Shown here in pieces: positions 24,901 to 39,900 of a stretch of 64,000 bases of DNA. The stretch is from Zeus faber (lineage: Eukaryota; Chordata; Actinopteri; Zeiformes; Zeidae). The DNA lies in contig OY482862.1 of NCBI GenBank assembly GCA_960531495.1, forward strand, positions 8,722,155 to 8,786,154, written 5' to 3'. The first letter of the stretch is position 1; every line of letters begins with the position of its first letter. The position numbers were made by a program, and so were the translations under genes. Below the pieces are notes generated by a model, which had not been told where the DNA came from, did no database searches, and saw nothing but the letters and a program-made list of their open reading frames with translations.

Positions 24901-27900
24901 ACAAAAATAGCCTATCCCATATACATAAGTCTATCCCATATCTCATATATAAGCCTATTGCCTTTATCTATTCTCTACCCCCACCCTGCATTACCCTTGA
25001 GTTCTTATTTTATTTATTTAATTTTATTCTATATATTTTTATTTTATTCTATAGCATTTGACTTACTGCGTTTTAGGAATCTTAGTAGGTCAGAAGTAGG
25101 TCAGAAGCTTAGTTGGTCAAGTAGAAATTCTTAGGTACCTACTGTGTTCAGTCTGGGACATATTGTGTGTAATCACCGGGTGCGTTGCATTGACATTTCA
25201 CTACATATATGTATGAAAGTATGTATATGTATGTGACTAATAAACCTCTTGAATCTTGAAAGTGGAGGTGGGATTGCATCAAGGATCAGCTCTGAGCCCT
25301 TTTTTGATGCAATGGTGTTGGACAGGTTAACAGATGAAATCAGGCAGGAGTCTCCGTGGACTATGATGTTCGCGCATGACATTGTGATCTGTAGCGAGAG
25401 TAGGGAGCAGGTTGAGGAGAGCCTGGTGAAGTGGAGGCATGCATTAGAGAGAAGAGAAATGAAAGTCAGCAGGATTAAGACAGAATACATGTGCCTGAAT
25501 TGGTGGGAGAGCAGCGAAAAGCTGAGAATGCAAGGAGTGGAGGTGGAGAAGGCGGATGAGTTCAAGCACTTGGGGTCGACCATCCAAATCAGCAGAGAGT
25601 GTGGGAGAGAGGTGAAAAAGAGGGTACAGGCAGGGTGGAGTGGGTGGAGAAGAGTGTCCGGAGTGATCTGGGACAGAAGGGTCCCAGCAACAATGAAGGG
25701 GAAGGTCTACAGGACAGTAGTGAGACCAGCTATGTTGTACGGTTTACAGGCAGTGGCACTGACAAATGGCAGGTGGCTGAAATGGAGGTGGCAGAGTTGA
25801 GGATGTTGAGATTTTCATTGGGAGTGACAAGGATGAACAGGATTAAGAATGAGTACATTAGAGGGACAGCTCAGGTTGGACAGATTGGTAAAAAAGTAAG
25901 AGGGGCGAGATTGACATTGTTTGGACACGTGTATAGGAGAGATGAGAGTTACATTGGGAGAAGGATGCTGAGGATGGAGCTGCCAGGCAAGAGGAAAAGA
26001 GGAAGGCCAAAGAGAAGGTTTATGGATGTGGTGAGGGAGGACATGTAGGCACTTGGTGTAAGGGAGGAAGATGCGCAGAACAGACGGTATTCGAGGCAGT
26101 TGATCTGGTGTGGTGACCCCTAACGGGAGCAGCCGAAAGAAGCAGAAGAAGAAACTAGAGGTATATAGATTACTCTTGACCTCTCTGTAGCAAAGGACGA
26201 GGGCAAGAAAGCAGAACAGTACTCTTGTTCCCTCTGTAGAAAAATGTTTAAGGTAAGTGAGGAACTTCTGGTGTTGTCAGAATAAAATAAAATCAATCAA
26301 CAACTAAGGTGAAATTGATAATAATAATAATAAATAAATTGGGACACAGGTTGGCATTCATTCCTAGTGTTTGTGTGGTGTGTTGGGACACAGCTTTGGA
26401 AATAAAGTCAACACTCTTTTATGTGATTAAAAAGTAAAAGAAAAAATACTTAAATAAAATAATAAATAAAAATAACATAAATAATACATATATATATAGG
26501 TGTGTGTGTGTGTCTTTTTTAAATTTGTATTAGATTTCTTTTTTATCTTTTTGGTACTGGTAGTCCAGCTATGCGACTTACTTTCTAACTAGTTTTAGTA
26601 AGTTTTGAATAGTTAGGGAGAGGACAGAGCTCAATTCGCAGTAATACACTTCACATGAAACCTGGGTGATCTTATTGGTGTCTGGGTCATGTGACCACCT
26701 GGCCAAAAGATCACTCTGGAGCACATATGGATGAGATGAGTTTGGAGCAATTTTATCAGTGTCTTGGGCTATGTTTAGCTACCTGGCTGATAAAAATCTA
26801 GATGAAACGAGCGAATGCATAAACGCGAGATAAGCGTAGTGTGTGTGTGTCAATAAACACAAGATTAGCGTGGTATGTGTGTTCTACATAAGCTGTCCAA
26901 CTGACTTCTGGGTATCTAGCAAACAGCATAGATTAACTCTAAGATGTTAACCTGTCAGTGTTTTTATTATTATTGTTATTCATTTATTTATTTTTTACCT
27001 GTGCTGTCAGCATGCTGGCCATACAACAGTATTTGTATGCCATTGCATCCGGGACAGAGGTAGTCTGCAAGTGGAGTTCAAGTTTCAACCTGCATTGCAG
27101 CTCTTTATTAATTCTTAAATCATCAAGAACTAGTTTTTGGTTATGGAGAACCACCACCAACCCCCCTCTTTGGAGAAATATTTGTCATGTTTGGCTCTAT
27201 AAACAACTGATCACTACTCCAAGAGGGGGAGAATCACCATGGGTGAGACAAATAAACATAGTAACAAACAACATTTACACAAAAACATAAACATCGTGTA
27301 TTGAAAAACAGTGAATTAGGTCCAGGAAAACTGGAACTACAACTGGTCACGTGGCCTCTTCCTGTCATAATTATGGCAGTAAATGAGGGAGGAAAGGAGA
27401 GGAATGCAACCAGGAAGGGGCCCCGAAGGCCCCCCCAACTCCGCAGCCCTATAGACACCCTACTGCTGCAGGAAAGCCCCGAGTTCCCTGCCCTGCGACC
27501 ACAGAAGACCCCCGGGCCCCCAGAGAAGCCAGAGGGCTGTGGAGCAACCCCCACGGCCAGCCCCGAGGAGCATGACCCAGTCCCAGGGAGCACGAGGAGA
27601 CCCTGCACCCCAGGGGCACACACATACAACTAACCCCCGGGTGCGGGCACAAGACGCAGCCGCCGGCATAGAACCCGGGCCACAGGTGCAAGGCACGGCC
27701 CGCGCGGCCCCACGGCGACAGACCGACACCCTGCCCGAGCCACCAGCCCCATGGGCGAGCCGGCAGGACCCGCATGCCCGCCCACACCCCGCACAAGGGG
27801 GAGGCCCGCCCCACCGCAGCCGACCAGATGCCCCACCCGGTGTGAGGGCCAAGTGCTCATCCAAGTAGCAGCGTGTGCCCAGCACGGGCACACTCTTTCC

Positions 27901-30900
27901 CATTTCATTGTAGGTAAAGATAAGGTGTCATCTGTTGTTAATAAAAGTTTGTATATAATGGAAAAGGGATTTTCAAGTGACCGATATGAGTGAGATGTTC
28001 AATCACTGAATGTGGTTGTAGGATTTTTTTCGTCAATTTGATTTTAACTTTTAGAGACTGCTGTAATTGAAGGAATTGAAGGAAGCCGTGGCCACCGATA
28101 TTATACCTTTGGGTTAAGGTTGGGAAGGATATAAGCAAATTGTTTTCAAAAATGTGTTCCAGATGAGTAATTCCTTGTCTTTCCCAAGACCTAAAGATTA
28201 TTGGTCTGTTTTTAACCAGGAAATCTGGGTTGTGCCAAATTGGCATGAATTTGTTTGAAGATAGAGTGTGACCACTGAGTTTGAGGAATTTCCACCAGGC
28301 TGACAGAGTTGTTGCGATAAATGGGTTTTTAAAGCAATTATGTTTCCTTATCAATTCAGGAAAGGAATGGGAGATCGGATAATGATAACTCCTGACGTTC
28401 AGATTGATCAATGTCTCGCCATCCATGGGCCAATTGTTGCTCTGGTTGTAACCATTTAATTATAAATTGAAGATGGTTTGCTAGATAGTAGTATCTAAAG
28501 TTTGGGGCTGCTAGGCCTCCACAGTCTTTGTTTTTCTGTAGTGTTGCTAGTTTAAATCTCGGTTTCTTGTATTTCCAATAAAATTTGTTGACTATTGAGT
28601 CCAGAGTATTAAACCAGTGTACTGTTGGTTGTACTGGGGTCATTGAAAATACATAGTTTATTTTTGGAAGTATATTAATTTTCACTGCTGCTATCCTACC
28701 AAGTAGTGAGATGGGTAGGTTGTTCCATCGAATGAGGTCTTCTTCAATGGATTTGAGCAATGGAGTGAAGTTAATGGTAAACAAATCTGATAGATTGGTG
28801 GAGAAATCAATACCAAGGTATCAGAGATTCAAGAGATTCAAGAGGTTTATTCGTCACATACATATACATACTTTCATACATATATGTAGTAAAATGTCAA
28901 TGCAATGCACCTGGTGATTACACACAATATGTCCCAGACTGAACACAGTAGGTACCTAAGAATTTCTACTTGGCCAACTAACTGACTCCTAAAACGTAAT
29001 GCAGTAAGTCCAATACTATAGAATAAAATAAAAATATATAGAATAAAATAAAATAAAATAAAATAAGAACTCAAGGGTAATGCAGGGGGGGGGGTACAGA
29101 ATAGATAAATGGAATAGGCTTATGTATATGGGATAGACTTATGTATATGGGATAGGCTATTTATGTGTATACAGATATGTGCATTAAAGGGGCATGTGAA
29201 TAAAGTGAGGTAGCGTTTGTGAGATACACAGCACAGTATACAACAGCACGGCACAGCAATACGGTAACACCGAACAACCCAGAACAGTGACACAGTATGC
29301 GGTACAGTATGCTACATACAATACAGTAAGGTAGTGGAGCCTATGTCTGTGGCTCAGTGAGGACCCCTGGTGAGGTCAGTCCTTATGGCTTGCGGCAAAA
29401 AACTCTGTCTCAGTCTCTCTATTCTCGCTGTGTGACTGCGGAGGCACTTGCCTGACCGCAGCAGCTGGAACAGTCTGTTATTTGGGTGGTGAGGATCCTT
29501 CATGATGCTGCGGGCTCTGCTACTACACCTCCTGGTGTATAAGTCCTGCAGGGAGGGGAGTGTAGTTCCAGTGGTACGTTAAGCTGAATGCACCACCCTC
29601 TGCAGGGCCCGTCTGTCCTGAGCAGAGTTCCCAAACCAGGCAGTGATGTTGCCTGTCAGGATGCTCTCCACTGCTCCACAGTAGAAGGACTTGAGGATCC
29701 TCACCGAGACCCGGAATTTCCTCAGCTGCCTGAGGTGGTAAAGACACTGCCTCGCCTTTCTCACCAGAGTGTCTGTTTGTAAAGTCCACCTTAAATCCTC
29801 TGTGATGTGGACTCCCAAGTACTTGAAGCTGCTCACCCTGTCGACAGAAGTCCCATTAATCACCAACGGCGTGTGTTCTCAGTTGTAATCCATGCCTAAA
29901 GTCCACAATCAGCTCCTTAGTTTTGCTGATGTTCAGGTGGAGGCTGTTGTCCTGGCACCAGAGTGACAGGTCAGCTACCTCCTCGCAGTATGCCTTCTCA
30001 TCACCGTTGGTGATCAGGCCCAGGACAACGGTGTCGTCAGCAAATTTGATGATGGTGTTGGAGCTGGACCTGGCCACACAGTCATGTGTGTACAGGGAGT
30101 ACAGTAGGGGGCTGAGGACGCAGCCCTAGGGGGATCCTGTGGTCAGAGTGAGGGGGCTGGACATGTGCTTCCCCACCCTAACCACTTGGGGCCGGGCTGA
30201 GAGGAAGTCCAGGATCCAGGCACACAGCGGAGTATTCAGTCCAAGCTCCTTCAGCTTGACAGTCTGTCTGGTGGGGACTTTGGTATTGAAAGCTGAACTG
30301 TAATCGATGAACAGCAATCTGACATAGGCCGCCTTCCGGCCATCCAGGTGCGTGGGCGTGGTGTGCAGTACCTGAGAGACTGCATCATCCGTGGATCTGT
30401 TCTCCTGGTACGCGAACGGCAACAGGTCCAAGGTGCGGGGGAGGGAGGCGCAGATGTAATCCTTAATCAGCCTCTCGAAACACTTCATGACCACCGAGCT
30501 GAGGGCCACTGGACGGTAGTCATTCAGGCAGGCGGGAGAGGCGATCTTCAGGACAGGAACGACAGTGGACCTCTTGAAGCAGGACAGGACCACTGATTCA
30601 GCCAGGGAGATGTTGAATATTGTAGTGAACACAGGGGCTAGCTGGTTAGCACAGATCTTCAGTACTCGTCCAGAAATGCCATCTGGGCCCACAGCTTTCC
30701 TGGTGTTCACCCGCATCAGAGCCCTCCTGACGTCATGCCTTGACACTGAGAGTGCGCGCTCATCCTCAGCGGTGTAACTCCAATTAGCTGGCGAGCTAGC
30801 GGTGCTGTTGCCAGACTCAAACTGCGCCTTAAAGGAGTTCAGTTCGTTAGCGAGGGAGGCGTCCAAACTCGTGGCTGGGGAGGAGCTGCTCTTGTAGTTT

Positions 30901-33900
30901 GTTATAGTCTGCAGCCCCTGCCACAAGTGTCTGGTGTCCCGTTGCTCCATCTGTAGCTCCACATTCTCTCTGTACGTCCATTTAGCGTCCTTCGCCGCCC
31001 TCCGCAGATTGTATGATGCCGCTTTGTAATTGTCCATATTTCCGGATACAAGACCGACGATGCTGTCCGCTAACATAGCCACGAAGCTCAACAATACGTC
31101 CGTAAACTTGCTGACATCACTTGAACTTGATTGGAACATGTCCCAGTCGACGTCAGTCAGAGCGTCCTGAAGCACAGCCTCTGATTGGTCCGTCCACCGC
31201 TTCACTTCCCTCGTCACCACCAATTCTCGCGCGATCCGAGGCCTGTAAATGGGAACCAGCAAAATCGCGGTGTGGTCTGATTTCCCGAAAGCAGGGAGCG
31301 AGACCGTCTTGTATCAGTTCTTGTAAGGTGTATAACAATGGTCCAAAGTTCTATCTCCCTTGGTGGCACACGTGATGTGTTGGTAGAAATTAGGCCCTCT
31401 ATCTTCAATTAGGCCCTGTTAAAGTCTCCTGTCACGACCACAGCCGCGTCGGGATGTTTGTTTTGAAATCTGCACAACACATCATACAGGTCCGACAGTG
31501 CTGTGTCGGTGTCCGCTTGCGGTGGAATATAAATGGCTGTAATGATGACCGTACTGAATTCCCGGGGGAGATAAAATGGCATAAAATTGTAAGCTGTTCC
31601 AGGTTCAGCGAGCAGGAGCGGGAGAGAGACTTGGTGTTGTTGGGGTTACACCAGCGGTTGTTTACCATGAGGCAGACGCCTACACCTTTGGATTTCCCCA
31701 ACTCCCCCGATCTGTCGCTGCGGAACACCGAGAAGGACTCGGCTGGACGAATTGCTTTATCCGGCACTAGTGGGTTCAGCCATGTTTCTTGTGTCCCGTT
31801 GGAATTTAATCCTCACTCAAAGTCATCATCTTGTTCTCCAGAGACTGAATGTTGGCAAGAAGGATGGCAGAGTTGGACAGTAAGGTTTATGTCCTCATTC
31901 TGACCTGAATGCCGCCTCGTTTACCACGGTGCTTTCTCCGTGGGCCCACCCCTGGAACAGAGGCTCCATTGTTGTTGTTGTTGTTCAGAGTGTGTTGTTC
32001 AAAATTTCAGTTTGCCACTCTAGTTCCACGGATAAAAAGTCCCAAAGTTTTTCTTTTAGGGAAGTTTTTATATCCACGAGCGCATCGCGGCTGTAAGAGA
32101 TAACTGCTGATGCTTTTTTGGTGGACATTATGATGAAAAAACTGAGAAAAATACTAAAATGTGCAAAGTTGAACGGAACGGCGGCGCAGGCAACTGCAAG
32201 GGGCACCGCCACTATTGCCAGGTATCTAATATTGCCCGTTGTGATGGTTAAGTGAAGTTTCTGGGTTGCACCATTACAGTCCCCCCACTGAGTGGTAAGG
32301 CTGTGGTTTTAGTCAGATTTATTAAATAGTCTGAGATAGCTGAGAATTTAGATATAAGACCGAACACCTCCGGTAGGGATGATATTGGGTTCCGTATGTA
32401 CAACAAGATATCGTCTGCATATGAACTGATTTTGTGAACAGAGTTTCCTGTTTGTATGCCTAATATAGTACTGTTTTGGCGGATGACCGTCGCAAGGGGT
32501 TCAATAAAGATGACGAATAGTAAAGGGGAGAGCGGACATCCCTGCCTTGTGCCACATTGTAGAGTGAAAAGCTGTGAAGTGTAACCATTGGTGATGACAG
32601 AAGGAGATGGAGAGTTGTAGAGGATTCTGATCCATTGAATGAGTGACTCTCCAAAGCCAAATTTGTTGAGGATTGAAAAGAGATATGTCCAATTAACTCT
32701 GTCAAATGTTTTTTCGGCATCCAAAGAGGCAATAATAGTATTAAAGTTGTTCCTTTGAGATATGCTGATCAAACTGAATAAACAACGCATATTCCTGGAT
32801 GAGTGTCTATCTTTGACAACGCCTCTTTGGTCTGGGTGAATTATAAATGGAATTACTTTTTTAATTCTGTTGGTTAGTGTTTTACTTATAATCTTAAGGT
32901 CGCAATTAATAAGGCTTATGGGTCTATAACTGGAGGTGAGGGTTGGGTACTTATTGGGTTTGAGCAAAACTGAAATGAGAGCAGTATTCATGTGTGGAGG
33001 CATGGTTGTGGTTGACTTGACCTCTGTAACCATTCTGATGAATAATGGGGAGAGAAGTGGCCAGAAGTATTTATAAAATTCCACTGGGTAGCCATCTGAT
33101 CCGGGTGATTTATTGTTAAGCATAGAGAAGAGCGCTTTCCTGAGTTCTTCAAGAGTAAGTGGTTGATCTAAGGTAGTAGCCTGCTCCGTCGAAAGTTTAG
33201 GAAGGTCAATATCATCAAGGAATGAGTGAATGTTTGATATATTCGATTCATTATCCAAGTTATATAGGTTATTATAAAAGTCTCTAAATATGTTATTGAT
33301 GTCCCGCGGGGAGAATGTTCTTCTACCCTGTGAATCTTTGATGGCTGTAATAAGTGATTTTTCTCTATCACGTTTTAATTGATTGGCAAGAAATTTACCT
33401 GATTTGTCACTGAATTCAAAATAATTTGCTCTTGTTCGTTGCATAAGGAATTGTGTCTTTTGATGGATGATAGTATCAAGTTGAGATGTAATTGTCCAGA
33501 TCTCATATTGGATTTGCTCAGGAGATGAGTGGGCTTGTTGGGAGTGCAACTCCTTTAGTCGCTGTTTGAGTTTATTTTGGCATTCTTGTCCTCTCTTTTT
33601 CTTGTGAGTGGAGAATGAAATAATACTACTTCTTAGAACTGCTTTAGCTGTTTCCCAAAGTAAGGATGGTGATATTTCTGGGGAGTCATCCAGTTCAATG
33701 AAGGAAATCCTGGAAACAAACCGGAACCCTCCCGCCACCTGCCAGGAGAGTTCCGGTTTGTTTTATTTATCAGGTTGAAACTAATCAGCCCGTGAGCGGA
33801 AATTACAATAGGGTGGATTTCTGGATCAGTGATTATGTACAGTCCGTAGTTACTTATCAAGAAAAGTTCGATTCTAGAAAAACTTTGGTGGGGTGGTGAA

Positions 33901-36900
33901 TAATATGTGTATTCTCTAGAATGTGGGTTTGATCGCCGACAATCCCCAAGACCAAGATCACTCATATATATTATTTTATAGTGTCTGAAAAACGCCAGGA
34001 TTTGTGAATATTTCCGGCTTGAGAACAGTTTCAATTTGGATCCAGTACTGTGTTGAAGTCTCCTCCCAATATGATAATTGATTCAGAAAATTCTAAGAGT
34101 TTTGAAAATATATTGTGAAAGAAATTTGGGTCATACTCATTGGGCCCTTAAATATAAGCTATGTAACATCTGATTAACCCATTTAGCTTTGAGTTTATAC
34201 TAGGTGCTCAGATGCATTGAGGTGGGTTTCTTGTAGTAGACAGAAGCTGGGGTTCATCTTGGTGAGGTGAGTTAGGATCTTGCTACGTTTAGCAGGTGTA
34301 GTTTCTTGATAAATTTGATGTGTTGATGAAGAAGGAGTGACCGCTGACGCTGACTTGAGTAAAATAATAGGTTTATAACAGAAGAACAGCATCAGACCAG
34401 ACTTGCCATGGACGTCTAGGAGAGAACCGAGCCGGATGGATTCTCTGGCGAATGAAACTCGGGCGAGTCTTTTATGCTTGCCCAAAGACAACAAAGACCA
34501 TTTGGTTCCCCTACAAAGACAATGTTGACCATTTGATTCCCCTACATAGGTCACAGGTCGCATTCCCCCTCCCTTATCACCGGGACTCCTGGTGATGTGC
34601 TCTCTCTCTCGGGACCCCTGGCACCATCTCTTAGTAATTATCTTATATGATGGGGCTGTCTTGGGATGCCACACATTCCAAGAAACCTCATATTTCCCCC
34701 CTTCGAGACTACACAAACTCTTGACAGAGATAAGAGTCATTGAACTTAAGACGTTAATTGGCTAAATAGAAATCACATACTAACAAACAAAATGATTATA
34801 ATATACCCTTCTGAACATGCATTGTCGTAGCAATACAATAAATTTGTGGAGTGTGAGAGCGAAAAACCCATCTGGCAGCTTCCTTTCTTAGTTCTTTCAT
34901 CAAACAATCAAGACAGGAAAATTTTCTCACAGTTCACACTCCAAATCAATTAACCGCAAAGAAGGGTTTAGAAAACGGTAGAGGATGTTACATATAAATG
35001 CATACATTCAGAACCTCAGAAATAAATCAAAGATTTTGTCCAAAGTCAGGCTGGTCGACCCATCGGACCTTCCAGTGAACCTTTCCCAGCCCATCATCAA
35101 TGTCCCTCGAAACCCACAAAAAAAGAAAACACCTGAGGTTCCAATATATTCATTTCACCCTGTTACAGAAAACTTAAAAGAAAACAATACTAAATCAAAG
35201 TAATATGTCTTGCCAAAAATATCTTCTGTAGAGTACAGACTTTTCATCCATAATGCAGGTTACATTGTAATAAACAAACTCCAATATTATAAAAACCATG
35301 TATTGAACTGTTGCTTTTTAACACCATCAATCTTCAATGCTATTTCACTCGACACTCCTGATCATGATATCCTCATTCAGGGTCCGTCATCCATTTTCAT
35401 CCTCCATTTTTGAATGTCCATGTTTGAGTGTTCAAGACCATTAGGCTGTTAGGATCTCTGGACACAGCCACCCTCAGACTGGTCCTGAAAGAAAAACTCA
35501 CCAGGCAGTATCTTGCACACACATCAAATACAGTATAATAATTTCGCTTTTACATTACACTTAACATCATTCCAATGTAACATTAACATTTTCCCTTTCC
35601 CCACTTTGTCCATGCATTTTCTCAGTTAAAAATATACTTGAGTATATGACGGAATCAGATATTCAGAATGGATATTTCTCTACTAGTGTTAGCTCCTAAC
35701 TACACACCATTAATGCCAACGGAAGCGTCTTTACCCAATTCAGACCTGTGTGCTGACAGATTTTAACAATGGGATTTTTCAGCACACCATTCATTTTTTC
35801 ACAAACACCTTGGCTTTGCGGATGATAAACAGCTCCTAGACGTTGTTTAATTCCCAATTTTTGCAGAATTAATTTTACTGTTTTATCCACAAACTCTTTC
35901 CCATTATCTGAAGATATGCGATCTGGAAGTCCCCACCTGCTTATGACCTCATGACACAAGAACTTGGCTTGGCAACTGACTGAGCATCTTTACGCTTGGT
36001 TGGAGGTGCCTCAGTCCATGAAAATCTATCCACATCGACTAACATGTATCTTTTACCTCCTATTGGTCTTATCATGTCAACAAAATCCACAACTAACTCA
36101 CACATGGGACCTGTCGGAGTTGGAATGTGACCAGGTGGACTCTTCACACCCCTCCGAACATTGTTTTTAAGACAGTTGTACATCTGCCTATGACATAATC
36201 AATTTGCTCAAGCAAGTACGGTGCCCAAAAACCCATACTCTTTCGTGATTTTTCTCCTTACCTCCCCCCTTGCAACATGGGCTAACCCATGTGCTACTTG
36301 AATCATCTGACCTAGTAGGTAGGGGGGTGCAACCATCAGCCGTTCAGGATTTCTCCACAGACCAGTAGACTCTTGTGTGGCCCCTCGGTCCAACTATAAT
36401 TGTTTATCTATGGCTGACGCCGCTTCTTGCATCGAGATCACATCTCTGATTTTATCTTCCAAGTCCACTTCATGGGTGACAAGAAAAACTTTGCCTGCTT
36501 TGTTTGCTCCTGTAACTGCTTTTGCAGCCTCATCCGCTGCTTTGTTACCTTGAGTAACTCTTCACGTGTCCATTTTGTGTGCTGCACACTTAGCTACAGC
36601 TATTTCCTTTGGCTTCATCATTGCATGCAACAATTTCCTTATCTGAGCATGATGCTTCTATGTCCATGGGTTATTGACAATACTGTAGCTTCTTCCATCC
36701 TTTCTCCTATATGCTTCTGCTCAAATCCTTCAGCCACCATTAAAGTCATATGTGGCACACTTTTCTCAATGTCACGCTCTTTATCAAGGTAGTCATCAGT
36801 GTTTATCTTCATAGCTGCTCCTTTTCTTCCTCATTCCACCACCAAGAATCCTCTTCTTTCGGCTGCTCCCCTTAGGGGGCGCCGCAGTGCATTATCTACC

Positions 36901-39900
36901 TACAATTCCTTTTGTTCTGCTCATCTATTTACCTTCTCTTTGGCCTTCTTCTCCTCATTCTTCTTATCCACCAACTGTATTTTGTTGAGTTTTCTGAGAA
37001 TCTCCTGGTCGTGTTCCTTCCCTTGGTACTGTTGGAGCTCGGATACATCTTTATGGTTGTTGTAGCTTTGTCCATCTCTATTATTTGCTTATCCTCATCT
37101 TTGAAGAGATAGTTGCCCTCTGTTGTCATCACTGGGAGCTGGGGATAAACATCAGTGAACTTCACCTCCTTCTCATAAGGCTTCTGTAATGGGTGTGGTT
37201 AGGACCCAATTGCAGCACAAAGACAGGCAGGGATATTTGGTCTTTTATTTTGTAGAGCGGATGGAAGACAGGCAGGGGGCAGGCAGGATACATCGTGGGG
37301 GACAGGCAGGTTCGATAACGGGGAGGGCAGACAGAAGACAGGTGGGGGGCAGGCAGGCTACGTGGTCGGGGCGAGGCAGGGTCGGTAGCGGGGAATCAAT
37401 CTGGAGAACGCTGGAGAGTCTGGTGCAAGCATCGAAAACAATCTGGCAATGGGTGACTGGTGAGAGAGAATTATATAGTGGCTTGATTGCAGGTGGATGG
37501 AGTCGGCCTAATGAGGCAGGTAAGGAGAGGGAGGGGAAGGTAGATGAAAGCAGAGATTATGACATCTTCTTTACAGATGCTGTATGTGAGAAGGGTAGGG
37601 TAATCTTCTCCATCAATTTTCTGCTTCCTTTTCATTTTTCTTTATTTCTTGTCTACTTTGTTCTCTTTTTTCTTTTGCAGCTTCCAACCATGTCTGTCCC
37701 TCCTTTATGAACAGATCCAGAATGCCAAGTTCTGTTTGTCTTTTCTCCGTGCGTCTCTTTCCTATTTTTCCTTTCTTTTGATTCACTTTATATGTGGACA
37801 CAAGCACATGCATTGTTTTAATCACATCCGGGTTAAGAGTTCCTTCAGTTGGCCATGGTTGTTCAATGTCAGGCCACCGCTTGCTCCATTTTCCTGATAT
37901 TTTTACAATATCTTTAATAAGGGGAAAACAGCCTCAATCAAAGTATACCATACTCAGATAATGAAACCAATATTCACAGCACTCAACCATATTTAAATCA
38001 AATCAGCTTTTCCGCATGTGATCAATCAAATCAATAATACTCCATTTATTAGGCGAATGCCTTGATTAGTCAGCCTGTTGTCAAGTCTCTTACTAACTAA
38101 TTGCAAACGCAATATAAGAAAAATAACTACTGTAAGCCTATATGCGAAAACAAGCAATCATTTAGGTTACAACTAGATGTACACACATATAGGTAAATGC
38201 AGGTGTCTATTGAAAAGAGTTTGTGGATAGACCGCACTGGCCTGATTCACGGAAATCAGACTTTCTATGCGTTCCGCAAGCTCCCAGTGTCTGTGAAGAA
38301 CTGCCAGATGTCTTGTCATCTGCCCCTTGGATGATCCAATTCAGACACATTCCATCTTCTCTGTCTTTCCCCCAGCTCTCACTCAGCAAAGTGAAAGAGA
38401 GGAAGAAAGAAAAAACAAAAAGTACAGCACAAGAGTTCAGTGTCTTAAGACCACTCTAAATTCTTACACATACTATAATATAATTCAATGAGACATACAT
38501 TATCAGTTTTTTTATTTCTTGCACATTTGAAATAAAGCAATGTTTACTTTTATTCACATGATGCATTTAAATCTAAAGAGTACATTAGTCAATCTAATAT
38601 CACCTCTAATTAATTATTTTTATTCTATTTTCCTATTTAATTTAATTTAATTTTTATTTATTTTATTTTAATATTCATTAATTAATTTATTTTCTTCCAT
38701 CATACTAAGAAAGGAGAGAGAGAGGAGGGGGCTTCTTCTCCGCCCCTCTTGTCAGGAGGAGTCGACCAAGTTCCACTCTGTATGAAGCACCACCCCTTGC
38801 TCCACCTCTTAAATTTAGGCACAACTTCCAGTTTGCACTGGTCGTCAGTGAGTGAACATCCTGTTCTAGCTCCCCGTTGGAACAGCCCAGCCCAATGCAG
38901 TTACGCACAGAGTCATAAATCAAAGCTGGTTCCTTTAACTCAGCAGCCGAAACACATAACCTCTTCTCTTGCATCAAAAACCCAGCTTTTCCTTCTATTT
39001 CAACAAGACTATCTGCTCTTTAAACCAACAGGACTCACAGCAAGCACTGTCACACACACAACCCAAGCACAAAAAGACAAAGAAATAAAAACCCATATCA
39101 ATTAAACAATCCACAAATCCTACCCATAATTCAGAGCAGGAGATTTTCTTTTATTTTCTGAATGTGTACATGCATGTGTAGGCTGTTTCTGGTGATTCTA
39201 GTCCTTCTCTCAAGAAGGCTTATTTTGTTATCAAATATATATAAAGTCCTGTGAGGGTCATATCCTTTATCGAATGTACAAAACGTCCTTGAAAGAAAAA
39301 GGCTCATATATATATTATCAAACGTCCTTAAAGAAAAAGGCTCATATATATTTATCAAACATCCTTAAAGAAAAAGGCTCATATATATTTATCAAACGTC
39401 CTTAAAGAAAGGCTCATAATCTTTCTTATCAGCTTTACAAAGTCCGTGAACAGGCTAACATATATTTATCACTAAGGGGCAAGACATGTTTCTCTTTATG
39501 TATTATTCAACTGCTCACCACATATGTATACCTATTTAATAACCCATGTATTCTATATATCATTTTTACATATACACGAACAATAGACAAATCTCGTCAC
39601 ACCTCTTTAGCCGCGGCACCCACACACCCACACAGGCACACTCACACACCAAAAGGAAAAAGACATGTCTTTCCGGCAGCACATCTGATTCTCCAAAAAC
39701 TTCAACAGCGCTTAACTTTATACTTTAACATCGACTTATTTACACTTTTCTAAATTCATCAAGATTTTCACTTTGGCCAGTCTTTTAAATTTTCACTTTG
39801 GCCAAACTTTTAACAAATTATCTTTTTAATCAGATTTCAGCATGCATGTTCAATGTGCACTCATTCTCCTCGGCTGGTTCAGCCCTGCTTTTCCCCATTT

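Noticed and set aside
27301..27993. Long frames on both strands in a GC-rich block (up to 147 codons)
   Set aside because: Frames are open on several strands at once because stops are rare in GC-rich DNA. No domain is seen, and the block matches 53325-53990 as a repeat.
37189..37710. 173-codon plus-strand frame
   Set aside because: Formed by GGCAGG minisatellite units inside a repeat.
39283..39420. CRISPR-like array
   Set aside because: Units are contiguous without unique spacers, and the host is a vertebrate.
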